Shown one piece after another: positions 17,783 through 26,513 of a stretch of 64,000 nucleotides of DNA. Each line of letters begins with the position of its first letter. The first letter of the stretch is position 1. A program made the position numbers and the translations under genes. Source of the stretch: Marinomonas ostreistagni (lineage in GTDB: Bacteria > Pseudomonadota > Gammaproteobacteria > Pseudomonadales > Marinomonadaceae); NCBI RefSeq assembly GCF_016888445.1, contig NZ_JAFEKF010000003.1, positions 124,001 through 188,000 of the forward strand, given 5' to 3'. The notes below the pieces were generated by a model, which was given only the letters and a program-made list of their open reading frames with translations, had not been told where the DNA came from and ran no database searches.

Positions 17783-18646
17783 ATGTTTGATAAATTGACC
17801 TTTAAGCGACGTAAAGCCATGGACCATGCCCCTGATGATGCGCCATTAGAAGAGCCGATCAGTGTGGAGCAAGCCAGCGCCCAGTACGCTGAGAAATATG
17901 ATGAACAAGGTTTTTGGGCCAAGTGCCGACGTTATGCGGGCGCCATCGGTCGCTCAGGCTTAGAAAAAGCGTTTACCTTGTATTACGCCACTGAACACAA
18001 AAATTGTACCTTGGCCCACAAAACGGCGATCTATGGCGCCCTTGGCTATCTGCTTACGCCGATCGATGCGATTCCAGATTTAACCCCAGTGCTCGGTTAC
18101 ACCGATGATATCGGGCTGATTGGCACCGCTTTGCTGGCCGTCAATTCGTGTATTGATGATGGCGTGAAGCATCAAGCTAAAGATCGCGTTGGGCGTTTAT
18201 TAGGGGAAGGCGCACTTGATGGCATACGTCATGCGCAAACCGAAGATCTCGACGCGGTAGTCGGGACCTGGTTAACCGCTATGGTGGCTGCACACTCTAC
18301 GATCACAGCCGATCATTGGGCGCTTAAGGTGACGCCTATGCGCCATGCCCTGAGTGCCGACGCAGACATCTATGTATATGAGAAGTTTGGTCAAGTAGTG
18401 GGCTTTTATGCCTTAGCTGAGCAGAAAATATTGGGCTTGTGTGTGTTACCTGAGCAACAAGATCAGGGCATAGGTGCTCAGCTGATTGCGCATCTTAAAG
18501 CGCATCATACGCCGGTCACGAGTGAGCTTTTTCAGATCAATGAAAAAGGTGTTGAATTCATGCTGCGCCACGGTTTTAAAGTAGCGCAAGAGATTCAAGA
18601 AGCCGAGTATAACCAAGCAAAATATGTGTTGACGCTAGCGTCTTAA
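17783..18646 (+). CDS. DUF1232 (YkvA-like) and GNAT acetyltransferase fusion
   Basis: Protein of 287 aa with two parts. Residues about 45-120 look like a YkvA/DUF1232 domain: a helix pair around ALGYLLTPIDAIPDLTPVLGYTDD in which the PIDxIPDxxPxxGxxDD signature is clear. Residues about 150-285 form a GNAT acetyltransferase: ADHWALKVTP, the strand KILGLCVLPEQQDQGIGAQL with a Q-x-x-G-I-G acetyl-CoA loop, and a C-terminal FMLRHGFKVAQE. DUF1232 domains usually occur alone in small membrane-linked proteins of unknown role, so the fusion is unusual. The ATG follows AAGGAG. It is convergent with the GGDEF-EAL gene and overlaps its stop by 4 nt. Confidence 0.8.
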   Translation: MFDKLTFKRRKAMDHAPDDAPLEEPISVEQASAQYAEKYDEQGFWAKCRRYAGAIGRSGLEKAFTLYYATEHKNCTLAHKTAIYGALGYLLTPIDAIPDLTPVLGYTDDIGLIGTALLAVNSCIDDGVKHQAKDRVGRLLGEGALDGIRHAQTEDLDAVVGTWLTAMVAAHSTITADHWALKVTPMRHALSADADIYVYEKFGQVVGFYALAEQKILGLCVLPEQQDQGIGAQLIAHLKAHHTPVTSELFQINEKGVEFMLRHGFKVAQEIQEAEYNQAKYVLTLAS

Positions 18647-21063
18647 GGTTCGGCATGAATCGTCGCGGCAGGGAAGCTGGACTGGCGCTGCACATGACCT
18701 TGCAAATCTCTGGCAAGTAATGGCTTAGAGAAGTAATACCCCTGAAAGCGTTGGCAGTTGATCGTTTGCAGTACATCACGTTCAAACTTGGTTTCGACTC
18801 CTTCGGCGATGACTGCTAACTTCATGTGTTTGGCCATTGAGATGATGGTGTGAATGATCTCATGGCTATGAGGATCTTCGGTTAAGTCTCGCACAAACGA
18901 TTGATCGATTTTCAGCTGATCAAGTGGTAGGTGCTTGAGGTAACGCAGGGAAGAGTAGCCGGTGCCAAAATCATCAATGGAGAAGCGCACGCCAAAGGCT
19001 TTAAGGCGCTGCATTTTGGTGGCGACAGATTTGATGTTGTCGACTAGCATGCCTTCGGTGATTTCTAAATCGATCTGATAAGGCGAGACGCCTGATTGGC
19101 TGATAATGGTCTCGACGCGCTCGACAAAATCTTCCCGCGAAAACTGCAACGGGCTAATGTTGATGGCTAGACTGTCGAAGGAAGCCGGTAGTTGCTGGGC
19201 TTGTTGCCATTGCATTAATTGCTGGCATGCTTGTTCTAGCACCCATTCGCCTAATGGCACAATAAGCCCTGTCTCTTCTGCAATTGGAATGAATCGTGAT
19301 GGGGCAATGTCGCCCAATTCTTGGCTGTGCCAGCGCACCAAAGTTTCTAGTCCAATTAGCTCACCTGTGGCATCCACTTGTGGCTGATAGACTAAATACA
19401 GTTCATTGTAATCGATGGCATCGTGTAAGGCCTTTTCGAGTTGCAAGCGTTCGGTAGCAAACTGTTGCATTTCACTGCGATAGAAGTGGAAACCGCTGCG
19501 GCCGTTTTCTTTCGCCTTGTACATAGCTGTATCCGCTTGCTGCAAGATGCGCACGCTGTCAGATTGATCTAATGGAAACAAGCTGATGCCGATACTGGCC
19601 GAGACATAAAGCTCAGTGGCGTGAATATTAAAGGGAGCGTTAAGCGCTTCCAGGAGGCGCTCCGCTAGATGTGAGACGCTCGCTTGGGCGTCTTCTAGAT
19701 CTTTAGAAAGCTCTGGCAATAGCAACACAAATTCATCGCCGCCCAAGCGTGAGGCTGTATCGCCTTTGGCAAGCAGTTGATTGATGCGCTCGGTGACCTG
19801 CACTAATAACTGATCGCCCGCTAAATGCCCCATGGAGTCATTGATGGTTTTAAAACGGTCCAAATCGATAAACAAAACACCGCCGATATGGTCGTGTTCG
19901 CGGGCGACTTCAATGGCATTCTCTAGGCGGTCGTGCAGTAGACGACGATTAGGTAAGTTTGTCAGGGCGTCATAGTAGGCAAGGTATTTGACTTGCTCTT
20001 GGTCTTTAATGCGCTGGGTAATATCGCGCACAGAAATTAAGTAGCGGGGCGCATTGTCGAGCGTGATCATGCTGGCGCACACTTCCACTGGGACAGTGTC
20101 ATTATTGTTACGCAAGTAACGTGTTTCAAACGTCGAGGCTTGCCCTTGAGCATGCTTTGACCAATCAATCAGAGAGTTGTGTTGAAACTCTGGGTCAATG
20201 GCTTTCAGGTTTAGTTGTAACAGAGTGGCTTCGGGGTAGCCGAGTAGTTCGCAGGCAGCATGGTTACAATCAAGCAGTTGACCGTCAGGTGAGGCAAGGA
20301 GCATGCATTCGCGGGATTGGTACATTACCGCACGAAAATAGGCTTCACGCTTTTCCATCTCCACTTCGATGCGTTGGCGCTGGTGCCATAAGTTTGTGAA
20401 GGTTTTCGCCAGCACACCGAGTTCATCGTGGCGGGTTGACTGTTGGAAGTAGATACCGCCTTGCATACTGCGCCGGCGTGCCAACAGTTCTAACTCTTCG
20501 ATAAAGCGTGTTAGGGGGCGTGAGGTTTGAAAGTAGATCAACGTCAGGATGGCGACACCGACGATGATGGTAAAAAATAGCGTCGTGGCAAGCAAACGCA
20601 GAGTACGTTTGACAAAATTTTCGGTCACCAGCCCATAGTCTATATAGGCGGATAACGTGCCGACCGTTAATTCGCCTCGAGTCAAAGGCAGGATATAGCT
20701 CTTACTGAGATCTTGTGTCAGGTAATCAGCGATCCAACTAAATTGTATTTTGCTCTGGGGGCGCTCATATTGCGCCATACGATTGCCTAGGTCGTCGTAG
20801 AGATCCATCTGGTAGAACAAGTTGGTATTGCCTAAGCCATTCAATACTTGCTGGGCTAAGTTTTCATCTAGGGTGTAGGCAGATTCGATGGCGGCGTTTT
20901 CAACGGTCTCTATGGTGCCGGCGACGCGGTTGTAGATGTTGGCTTTTTCTTCCTGCCAATCAAAATAAATTTGGTAGACGCTGACCAGCATGCCCATTAA
21001 TAGCATTAGCAGCAAAGCCCATTTGGCTTGTTTGTAAGACAAGCGTTTACGAAGCGCGATCAT
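18643..21063 (-). CDS. Membrane GGDEF-EAL protein with periplasmic sensor, HAMP and PAS
   Basis: Protein of 806 aa. A membrane helix at about 14-32 is followed by a periplasmic domain to about 165, a second helix (FFTIIVGVAILTLIYF), a HAMP-like linker, then PAS (about 250-370), GGDEF (about 375-535) and EAL (about 545-800). The cyclase loop is intact (RLGGDEFVLLLP). The EAL part reads ETL at the signature, but other catalytic elements are present: NISPLQFS, DDFGTGYSSLRYL, KIDQSFV and AEGVE. Both synthesis and breakdown of c-di-GMP are therefore possible. It begins 2 nt after a periplasmic binding-protein gene, suggesting that protein delivers the signal, as NspS does for MbaA in Vibrio cholerae (known system; the parallel is inference). 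Confidence 0.9.
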   Translation of the reverse strand: MIALRKRLSYKQAKWALLLMLLMGMLVSVYQIYFDWQEEKANIYNRVAGTIETVENAAIESAYTLDENLAQQVLNGLGNTNLFYQMDLYDDLGNRMAQYERPQSKIQFSWIADYLTQDLSKSYILPLTRGELTVGTLSAYIDYGLVTENFVKRTLRLLATTLFFTIIVGVAILTLIYFQTSRPLTRFIEELELLARRRSMQGGIYFQQSTRHDELGVLAKTFTNLWHQRQRIEVEMEKREAYFRAVMYQSRECMLLASPDGQLLDCNHAACELLGYPEATLLQLNLKAIDPEFQHNSLIDWSKHAQGQASTFETRYLRNNNDTVPVEVCASMITLDNAPRYLISVRDITQRIKDQEQVKYLAYYDALTNLPNRRLLHDRLENAIEVAREHDHIGGVLFIDLDRFKTINDSMGHLAGDQLLVQVTERINQLLAKGDTASRLGGDEFVLLLPELSKDLEDAQASVSHLAERLLEALNAPFNIHATELYVSASIGISLFPLDQSDSVRILQQADTAMYKAKENGRSGFHFYRSEMQQFATERLQLEKALHDAIDYNELYLVYQPQVDATGELIGLETLVRWHSQELGDIAPSRFIPIAEETGLIVPLGEWVLEQACQQLMQWQQAQQLPASFDSLAINISPLQFSREDFVERVETIISQSGVSPYQIDLEITEGMLVDNIKSVATKMQRLKAFGVRFSIDDFGTGYSSLRYLKHLPLDQLKIDQSFVRDLTEDPHSHEIIHTIISMAKHMKLAVIAEGVETKFERDVLQTINCQRFQGYYFSKPLLARDLQGHVQRQSSFPAATIHAEP

Positions 21064-21065
21064 GG

Positions 21066-21872
21066 TTATTCCCTAACTCTTATGTGATCAATGGCCATCG
21101 ACATATCATAGCGTTCAAAGATGCTTGCCATGTGTCCAGACCGTTTGATTTCGTCTAAACCTCGGTTCAAAGCTTGTAAATAACGGTGCGCGTCTGGATA
21201 GCCGCGGCTAAAACACACCGTGTAATTATCGTGGTCGATGCCTTCTATTTGGTAAAAACTGAACTTTTGTTCAATGCCAAGTTGATCCAATACATACAGC
21301 AAACTTTCTTTATCAGTGACAAACACATCTTGGTCACGATGCAATACTAATGCCGCGCCTTGAGCAATGTTGTTGACATCGGTAAAAGCGATCTCAGCGC
21401 TGGTCAACAATACTTCCTGTGCCCAGCCCGCTATAACGACTGGCCGATGTTTACGTAACACCTCTAATGGCTGAACTTTTTGCTCGCCTAAGAAATCTTT
21501 TTGCGTGGCCATCACCATAGCCGAATAGCTAACCGTATTGGAAAACAGGGCAAACGAATCGCGCTCAGCCATAGGGCGGCAGGAGACTGCGCCCAGCGAT
21601 TGGCCTGCCTTAACGTCGCGCATAATGCGTTTCCATGGCAGAATTTCAAACTTGACCTCAATGCCTTGAGTCGCCATGGCTGCGCGAATTAGGTCAATGT
21701 CCGAGCCATACATGTTATCTGGATAAGAAATGGGTTCTACAGCAGGGACTAGATTGGCATCGATTGAGTAAGGTGGAAAATGGATAGTGTAAAGGGTGAT
21801 TTCTTCTGCGACGCTGGTTGTACACATAAGCAAAGCGATCCATAAACCAATCCCGTACTTAACGTGTTTCAC
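21066..21872 (-). CDS. Periplasmic solute-binding protein, family 3
   Basis: Protein of about 268 aa with a signal peptide (hydrophobic GIGLWIALLMCTTSVA, cleavage near SVA-EE). The mature part looks like a SBP_bac_3 amino-acid-binding fold: ITLYTIHFPPYS, DIDLIRAAMATQGIEVKFEILPW and GAVSCRPMAERDSF. I chose GTG at 21872, seven nt after GGAG; a TTG at 21896 opens a longer frame. No ABC transporter genes adjoin it; instead the GGDEF-EAL membrane protein starts 2 nt after its stop. It therefore probably works as a ligand sensor rather than in uptake. The ligand is unknown; polar amino acids are typical of the family. Confidence 0.82.
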   Translation of the reverse strand: MKHVKYGIGLWIALLMCTTSVAEEITLYTIHFPPYSIDANLVPAVEPISYPDNMYGSDIDLIRAAMATQGIEVKFEILPWKRIMRDVKAGQSLGAVSCRPMAERDSFALFSNTVSYSAMVMATQKDFLGEQKVQPLEVLRKHRPVVIAGWAQEVLLTSAEIAFTDVNNIAQGAALVLHRDQDVFVTDKESLLYVLDQLGIEQKFSFYQIEGIDHDNYTVCFSRGYPDAHRYLQALNRGLDEIKRSGHMASIFERYDMSMAIDHIRVRE

Positions 21873-22188
21873 TTTCTTCTCCGAAGCCTGCCGCAAATCA
21901 GTCTAAGGTAGATACGCTCGACTCCATCTGGGCATATTAATTGCACATTTATTACAAACAAAACACAATATTTGAGGTAAGTAAAGCATAGAGTAAAATG
22001 CTAGCCGTTCTCAGTATACTTGCGCCGTAATTGGTCTAGAAGAAGCACCTGTAAGGGCAGTTTTTTATGATTGTTTCTATTTTTGCAATGAATAATTTCG
22101 CGCACACTTTATCCTTAATCTCCTATTAAGTCGTAGCCGTTATCGCGTTATAGTGGAGGCATGTTCATATGACTTTTGAGGGATTATC
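21873..22188. promoter_or_regulatory. Divergent intergenic region before the FMN reductase
   Basis: 316 bp without a supported gene, between the binding-protein gene (-) and the FMN reductase (+). It should carry both promoters. A 20-codon frame at 22067-22129 after AAGGG is too short to support. No clear operator or terminator is seen. Confidence 0.4.
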
Positions 22189-22728
22189 GTGAAAGTATTA
22201 GCCTTTGCCGCCACAAACCATAAAGCGTCTATCAATAAACAATTGGTGACTCATGCTGCTAACTTGTTAGCAGAAAACAAATCTGATGCAGAGATCGAAA
22301 TCTTAGACATGAATGACTACGAGATTCCGATTTACAGCATTGAGCGCCACGAAGCCAATGGCATTCATCCTTTGGCGCAGCAATTCTTTGATAAGATTGG
22401 TGCGGCAGATGTGGTATTGGTGTCATTTGCCGAGCACAATGGCTCTTACGCAGCGGTCTACAAAAACCTATTTGACTGGGCATCTCGTATTGATATGCAG
22501 GTTTACCAAAATACACCAACAGTGATTCTGTCGACGTCTCCAGGTCCTGGTGGTGCACAGAGCGTATTATCAAGCGCGGTTGGCTCGGCAGAGTTTTTTG
22601 CTATGGATCTACGTGGTCAGCTATCAGTACCTAACTTCTTCGAAAACTTTGATACTGACAAAGGTGTTCTGAAAAACGAAGAGTTATCAGAGAAGCTTAA
22701 AGAAGCGGTTGCTGCACTAGCGGAATAA
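22189..22728 (+). CDS. NADPH-dependent FMN reductase
   Basis: Flavodoxin-fold reductase of 179 aa: VLAFAATNHKASINKQL (phosphate-binding loop for FMN), AEHNGSYAAVYKNLFDW and STSPGPGGAQSVL are the usual FMN-contact segments. It reduces FMN, quinones or azo compounds with NAD(P)H. Start is GTG, seven nt after GAGGG; the upstream ATG reads into an immediate stop. It is a single gene with its own terminator. Codons look favourable, so it may be well expressed. Confidence 0.88.
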   Translation: MKVLAFAATNHKASINKQLVTHAANLLAENKSDAEIEILDMNDYEIPIYSIERHEANGIHPLAQQFFDKIGAADVVLVSFAEHNGSYAAVYKNLFDWASRIDMQVYQNTPTVILSTSPGPGGAQSVLSSAVGSAEFFAMDLRGQLSVPNFFENFDTDKGVLKNEELSEKLKEAVAALAE

Positions 22729-22747
22729 GTAACCCTTAGATTAATAG

Positions 22748-22769
22748 AAAGGCGCCATATGGCGCCTTT
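22748..22769 (+). terminator. Intrinsic terminator after the FMN reductase
   Basis: AAAGGCGCCAT / ATGGCGCCTTT palindrome followed by T residues, 20 nt after the stop and before the convergent phoH-like gene. Confidence 0.88.
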
Positions 22770-22790
22770 TTTGTATCCCAGAGCCGTTGT

Positions 22791-24191
22791 CTATAAGTTC
22801 TCTTCGGCAAACTCTGCTAAGCGGCTACGCTCGATACCGTTAACGTGCATAATGCTGGTGTACTTGAAGGATTTACAGCGCTCGACCAGGTAGGTAAGCC
22901 CTGAAGTCAGCGGCGTGATGTATTTGTTATCAATCTGCGCCAAGTTACCTAAGACGATGATCTTAGAGTTAGCGCCGACACGGGTGACGATCGATTTAAG
23001 TTGGAATTGGGTCAGGCCTTGGGCTTCGTCGACAATAATCAGAGCGTTGTTAAACGAGCGACCGCGCATAAAGTTAAGTGATTTAAACTGGATATTGGCT
23101 TTTTGTTTGACGTACTCAATGCTGCTCACCGCGTGTTCATCATTACCATGTAAAATCTCCAGGTTGTCATCAAAGGCCGCCAGCCATGGGGCCATTTTCT
23201 CTTCCTCAGTACCTGGTAAGAAGCCGATGTCTTCGGCTAATGGTGGTGTAGAGCGGGCCACAATGATCTTGTTAAAGCGTTTTTCTTCCATGGTCACATG
23301 TAGGCCATAAGCCAGCGCTAGTAAGGTTTTTCCGGATCCTGCAGGCCCTGTCATGATCATCATGTCGCTGTTGTCATGGCGCAGTAGATAAAAGGCCATG
23401 GCTTGCTCAAGATTACGTGGCTCAATGCCCCAGAAACTTTGGTGCATCAAGCTTTGACGATTGATATCAATCATGTAGAGGTAGTTGTCATCGATATTGA
23501 CGACAAAGCCACAGAATTCTTCTTCGTCGATGACAAACATGTTGAGATACAGCTCATCAGGCAGCTCATCGCGCTTAATTTTGTGCACGGTATGGGAACC
23601 ATGGGTTTCCGTCTCCACGTTTGAGATGGTGTCCCAAAAGCGGCCGTCGACTTCAATATAGCCTTTGTTGAGTAGGTCAACATCGTCTAGGACTTTGTCT
23701 TTACGGTAGTCTTCCACGCGCTCAAGCCCTGAACCCTTGGCTTTGATGCGCATATTAATGTCTTTGGTAACCAAGCAGGCGCTGGCACGTGGGTTGATGG
23801 CTTGTAAGCTCAAGGCCACGTTGATGATACGGTTATCGTTAGCGTGATGATGGTTGCCATTCAAAAAGGGCACATTATCCAGTTGAGTAATCTTTTGGTC
23901 GGCATAGATGGCCAAGGTGCCATTGCCTTTAGAGGCAGCTTGTTCGCAATCAGCCGAGTGAATCGGTACACCTTCTTGGAGCTCTTTAGGGGAGGCGTCG
24001 TCGACGATTTTGTCGATGATGTTAATAGCTAGTCGCGCCTCACGGCTGACATCTTTATCTCTGCGATCTTTGATTTCGTCCAATTCTTCGAGCACGGTCA
24101 TGGGAATCACTACCTTGTGCTCCGCAAAGGCGTAAATGGCCATTGGGTCGTGAAGTAACACATTGGTATCTAACACATAGATCTTTTCCAT
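22791..24191 (-). CDS. PIN domain-PhoH family ATPase
   Basis: Protein of 466 aa. N-terminal PIN-type nuclease domain: YVLDTNVLLHDP with the first acidic residue, LEELDEIKDRRD, and ACLVTKDINMR with the later acidic residues. The C-terminal PhoH NTPase has Walker A GPAGSGKTLLALAYG and Walker B-like NALIIVDEAQGL, with further PhoH features GRSFNNA and RVGANSKIIVLG. Such PIN-PhoH proteins (PhoH2-like) are linked with RNA unwinding and cleavage. GGAGAG lies upstream of the ATG. The gene is transcribed toward its terminator partner at 22748 and is separated from rpoD by a 362-bp gap. Confidence 0.9.
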   Translation of the reverse strand: MEKIYVLDTNVLLHDPMAIYAFAEHKVVIPMTVLEELDEIKDRRDKDVSREARLAINIIDKIVDDASPKELQEGVPIHSADCEQAASKGNGTLAIYADQKITQLDNVPFLNGNHHHANDNRIINVALSLQAINPRASACLVTKDINMRIKAKGSGLERVEDYRKDKVLDDVDLLNKGYIEVDGRFWDTISNVETETHGSHTVHKIKRDELPDELYLNMFVIDEEEFCGFVVNIDDNYLYMIDINRQSLMHQSFWGIEPRNLEQAMAFYLLRHDNSDMMIMTGPAGSGKTLLALAYGLHVTMEEKRFNKIIVARSTPPLAEDIGFLPGTEEEKMAPWLAAFDDNLEILHGNDEHAVSSIEYVKQKANIQFKSLNFMRGRSFNNALIIVDEAQGLTQFQLKSIVTRVGANSKIIVLGNLAQIDNKYITPLTSGLTYLVERCKSFKYTSIMHVNGIERSRLAEFAEENL

Positions 24192-24356
24192 AGTACTTCT
24201 CTCCTCTATATAGAGATAAATATTCCATTAGATCGGCTTGTGTCGTATGTGAAGAATACGTTTGGGAGAGTACGGCGAACGCGCGGGCAGGGAAGTAGGG
24301 CTGAGGTCTCTGAGTCATTAATGGCTACGCTTCCCTTGTGAATGGAGGTATTGATT

Positions 24357-24491
24357 ATGCGCCTTGTCGGGTACTGCATTCTTAAACATCTAGACAAGCT
24401 AACTCGCGTCTTAACCTTGAGCATATTTTCAGTGTATGACAAAAATGCGACAAGTGCGAAGCGCAACTTAAAAATAATCTCACACGCCTAG
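24357..24491 (+). CDS. Possible small basic protein (44 aa)
   Basis: A short frame opening with ATG eight nt after a strong GGAGG site and ending in TAG just before the rpoD terminator. The product would be basic with a hydrophobic middle (LTRVLTLSIFSVY) and no recognised motif. It is convergent with rpoD and antisense to the region upstream of the PIN-PhoH gene. The ribosome site is the only support; chance is a fair alternative. Confidence 0.25.
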   Translation: MRLVGYCILKHLDKLTRVLTLSIFSVYDKNATSAKRNLKIISHA

Positions 24492-24498
24492 ATGCAAA

Positions 24499-24531
24499 AA
24501 AGCCCCAACCGAAACAATCAGTTGGGGCTTT
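24499..24531 (-). terminator. rpoD terminator
   Basis: On the minus strand, AAAGCCCCAAC, an 11-nt loop and GTTGGGGCTTT form an 11-bp stem followed by more T residues, about 23 nt after the rpoD stop. Confidence 0.9.
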
Positions 24532-24553
24532 GCTAATAACTTATCGTAAGTGA

Positions 24554-26398
24554 TTAATCGTCTAGGAAGCTGCGCAGGTGCTCTGAGCGGCTTGGGTGAC
24601 GCAACTTACGTAGCGCTTTCGCTTCGATCTGACGGATACGTTCACGTGTCACGTCGAACTGTTTGCCCACTTCTTCTAGCGTGTGGTCAGTGTTCATATC
24701 GATACCAAAACGCATGCGCAGTACTTTCGCTTCACGTGCGGTCAGGCCTGATAGCACCATGGTCGTAGACTCTTTCAAGCCTTCGATGGTTGCAGTATCA
24801 CCTGGAGACACGGCGCCGTCGTCCTCAATGAAATCACCTAGGTGCGAATCTTCATCATCACCGATAGGCGTTTCCATGGAGATCGGCTCTTTAGCGATCT
24901 TCAGTACTTTACGGATCTTGTCTTCTGGCATGTCCATGCGCACGGCCAATTCTTCTGGTGTCGCTTCACGACCCATTTCTTGAAGCATTTGACGCGAGAT
25001 ACGATTCAGTTTGTTGATCGTCTCAATCATGTGTACCGGAATACGAATAGTGCGCGCTTGGTCAGCGATCGAACGCGTAATCGCCTGACGAATCCACCAA
25101 GTAGCATAGGTCGAGAACTTGTAACCACGACGGTATTCGAACTTATCCACCGCTTTCATCAAACCGATGTTACCTTCTTGGATCAAGTCCAAGAACTGTA
25201 GACCACGGTTGGTGTATTTCTTAGCGATCGAGATAACCAGACGTAAGTTGGCTTCTACCATTTCTTTCTTAGCGCGACGAGCACGAGTTTCACCGATCGA
25301 GATGCGACGGTTGATTTCTTTTAGCTCGGTCACGGTTAGGCCTGTGTCTTTTTCGATGCCGCGAAGTTTACGCTGACAACGATTAAACTCAGCTTGGTTT
25401 TCAAGCAGGCCTTCTGAGTAAGGTGCGCCCGCGTCGATACGCTCTTGCAGCCACTCAGTATTGGTTTCGTTATTTGGGAAACGCTTCAAGAACTCAGTAC
25501 GTGGCATTTTTGCTTTGCGTACACACAGTTGCATGATAAGGCGTTCTTGTTCGCGCAATTTGTCCATGCGTGAACGAACACGATCAATTAGCTCTTCAAA
25601 GATTTTCGGAGCCAGTTTGATCGGAGCAAACATGATGCTCAATTCTTCTTGCTTCGCGGCCACATCTGGGTGGTTACGACCATGTTCTTCGATTAGGGCA
25701 TTCAACTCAGTATGAATACGACGAATCTCACCAAAACGTAGGGCCGTCTCTTCTGGATCTGGGCCACTTTCATTTTCGTTTTCATCTGAGTCGCTGTCAC
25801 TGTCATCGTCGTCTGAATCGCTGTCAGAATCTTCTTCGACGGCTTCAACAACAGGTTCTTCCACTTCTTCAAAGACTGGCTCTTCACCATCACCATCAAT
25901 GAAACCACTGAAGATATCGCTTAGGCGGCCTTCTTCTTCCAGTACGCGGTCATACGTATCGATCAATACGTTCACGGCACCTGGGTAGTAAGACAGGGCA
26001 GCCATTACTTCACGCGTACCTTCTTCGATACGTTTGGCAATGGCGATCTCGCCGGCGCGAGTCAATAGTTCTACGGTACCCATTTCACGCATGTACATAC
26101 GTACAGGATCGGTGGTGCGGGTCACATCACCTTCTACCGCCGCTAGGGCTGCAGCAGCTTCTTCAGCTGCGTCGTCATCGGTTGAGTCGCCTTCTTCCAT
26201 GAGAAGGCTTTCTTTATCTGGAGCGTATTCAGAAACCACGATGCCCATGTCGTTGATCATGGCAATGATTTCTTCTACCTGCTCTGGATCAGAAAGGTCA
26301 TCAGGTAGATGGTCATTAACTTCCGCAAAAGTTAAGTAACCTTGTTCTTTACCTTTGGCGATCAGCTCTTTAAGACGTGACTGTTGAGTGTCTGGCAT
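24554..26398 (-). CDS. rpoD: RNA polymerase sigma factor RpoD (sigma-70)
   Basis: Housekeeping sigma factor of 614 aa. Region 1.1 lies at the N terminus. An acidic non-conserved segment rich in Asp/Ser/Glu covers about residues 165-210. Then come region 1.2 ([11 protein letters not shown]), regions 2.1-2.4 including [20 protein letters not shown] and [15 protein letters not shown], region 3, and region 4 with [20 protein letters not shown]. It directs core polymerase to -35/-10 promoters. Length and layout are as in other gammaproteobacteria. It lies downstream of dnaG with a 115-nt gap that could hold its own promoter. Confidence 0.98.
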   Translation of the reverse strand: MPDTQQSRLKELIAKGKEQGYLTFAEVNDHLPDDLSDPEQVEEIIAMINDMGIVVSEYAPDKESLLMEEGDSTDDDAAEEAAAALAAVEGDVTRTTDPVRMYMREMGTVELLTRAGEIAIAKRIEEGTREVMAALSYYPGAVNVLIDTYDRVLEEEGRLSDIFSGFIDGDGEEPVFEEVEEPVVEAVEEDSDSDSDDDDSDSDSDENENESGPDPEETALRFGEIRRIHTELNALIEEHGRNHPDVAAKQEELSIMFAPIKLAPKIFEELIDRVRSRMDKLREQERLIMQLCVRKAKMPRTEFLKRFPNNETNTEWLQERIDAGAPYSEGLLENQAEFNRCQRKLRGIEKDTGLTVTELKEINRRISIGETRARRAKKEMVEANLRLVISIAKKYTNRGLQFLDLIQEGNIGLMKAVDKFEYRRGYKFSTYATWWIRQAITRSIADQARTIRIPVHMIETINKLNRISRQMLQEMGREATPEELAVRMDMPEDKIRKVLKIAKEPISMETPIGDDEDSHLGDFIEDDGAVSPGDTATIEGLKESTTMVLSGLTAREAKVLRMRFGIDMNTDHTLEEVGKQFDVTRERIRQIEAKALRKLRHPSRSEHLRSFLDD

Positions 26399-26513
26399 TC
26401 GACAACCTTCGTTTAGAAATTCGTTTGGGAGATTAGCAAGCCGCGTATTATAACAAAATCTTACGATTTTATCCAGAAATTCCGTTCTGATTTGGGCAAT
26501 ATTTGGTCAATAA

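Larger units (their letters stand above)
24192..24553. promoter_or_regulatory. Intergenic region between rpoD and the PIN-PhoH gene
   Basis: 362 bp. It contains the rpoD terminator (24499-24531), probably the promoter of the PIN-PhoH gene, and a possible 44-codon reading frame on the + strand (24357-24491). No tRNA-like T-loop or anticodon arm could be found. Confidence 0.5.

Noticed and set aside
22067..22129. 20-codon frame upstream of the FMN reductase
   Set aside because: Only a weak AAGGG upstream, very short, no recognisable content.
24206..24466. 86-codon minus-strand frame upstream of the PIN-PhoH gene
   Set aside because: No ribosome site or recognisable domain; composition is not protein-like, and it overlaps the likely promoter.
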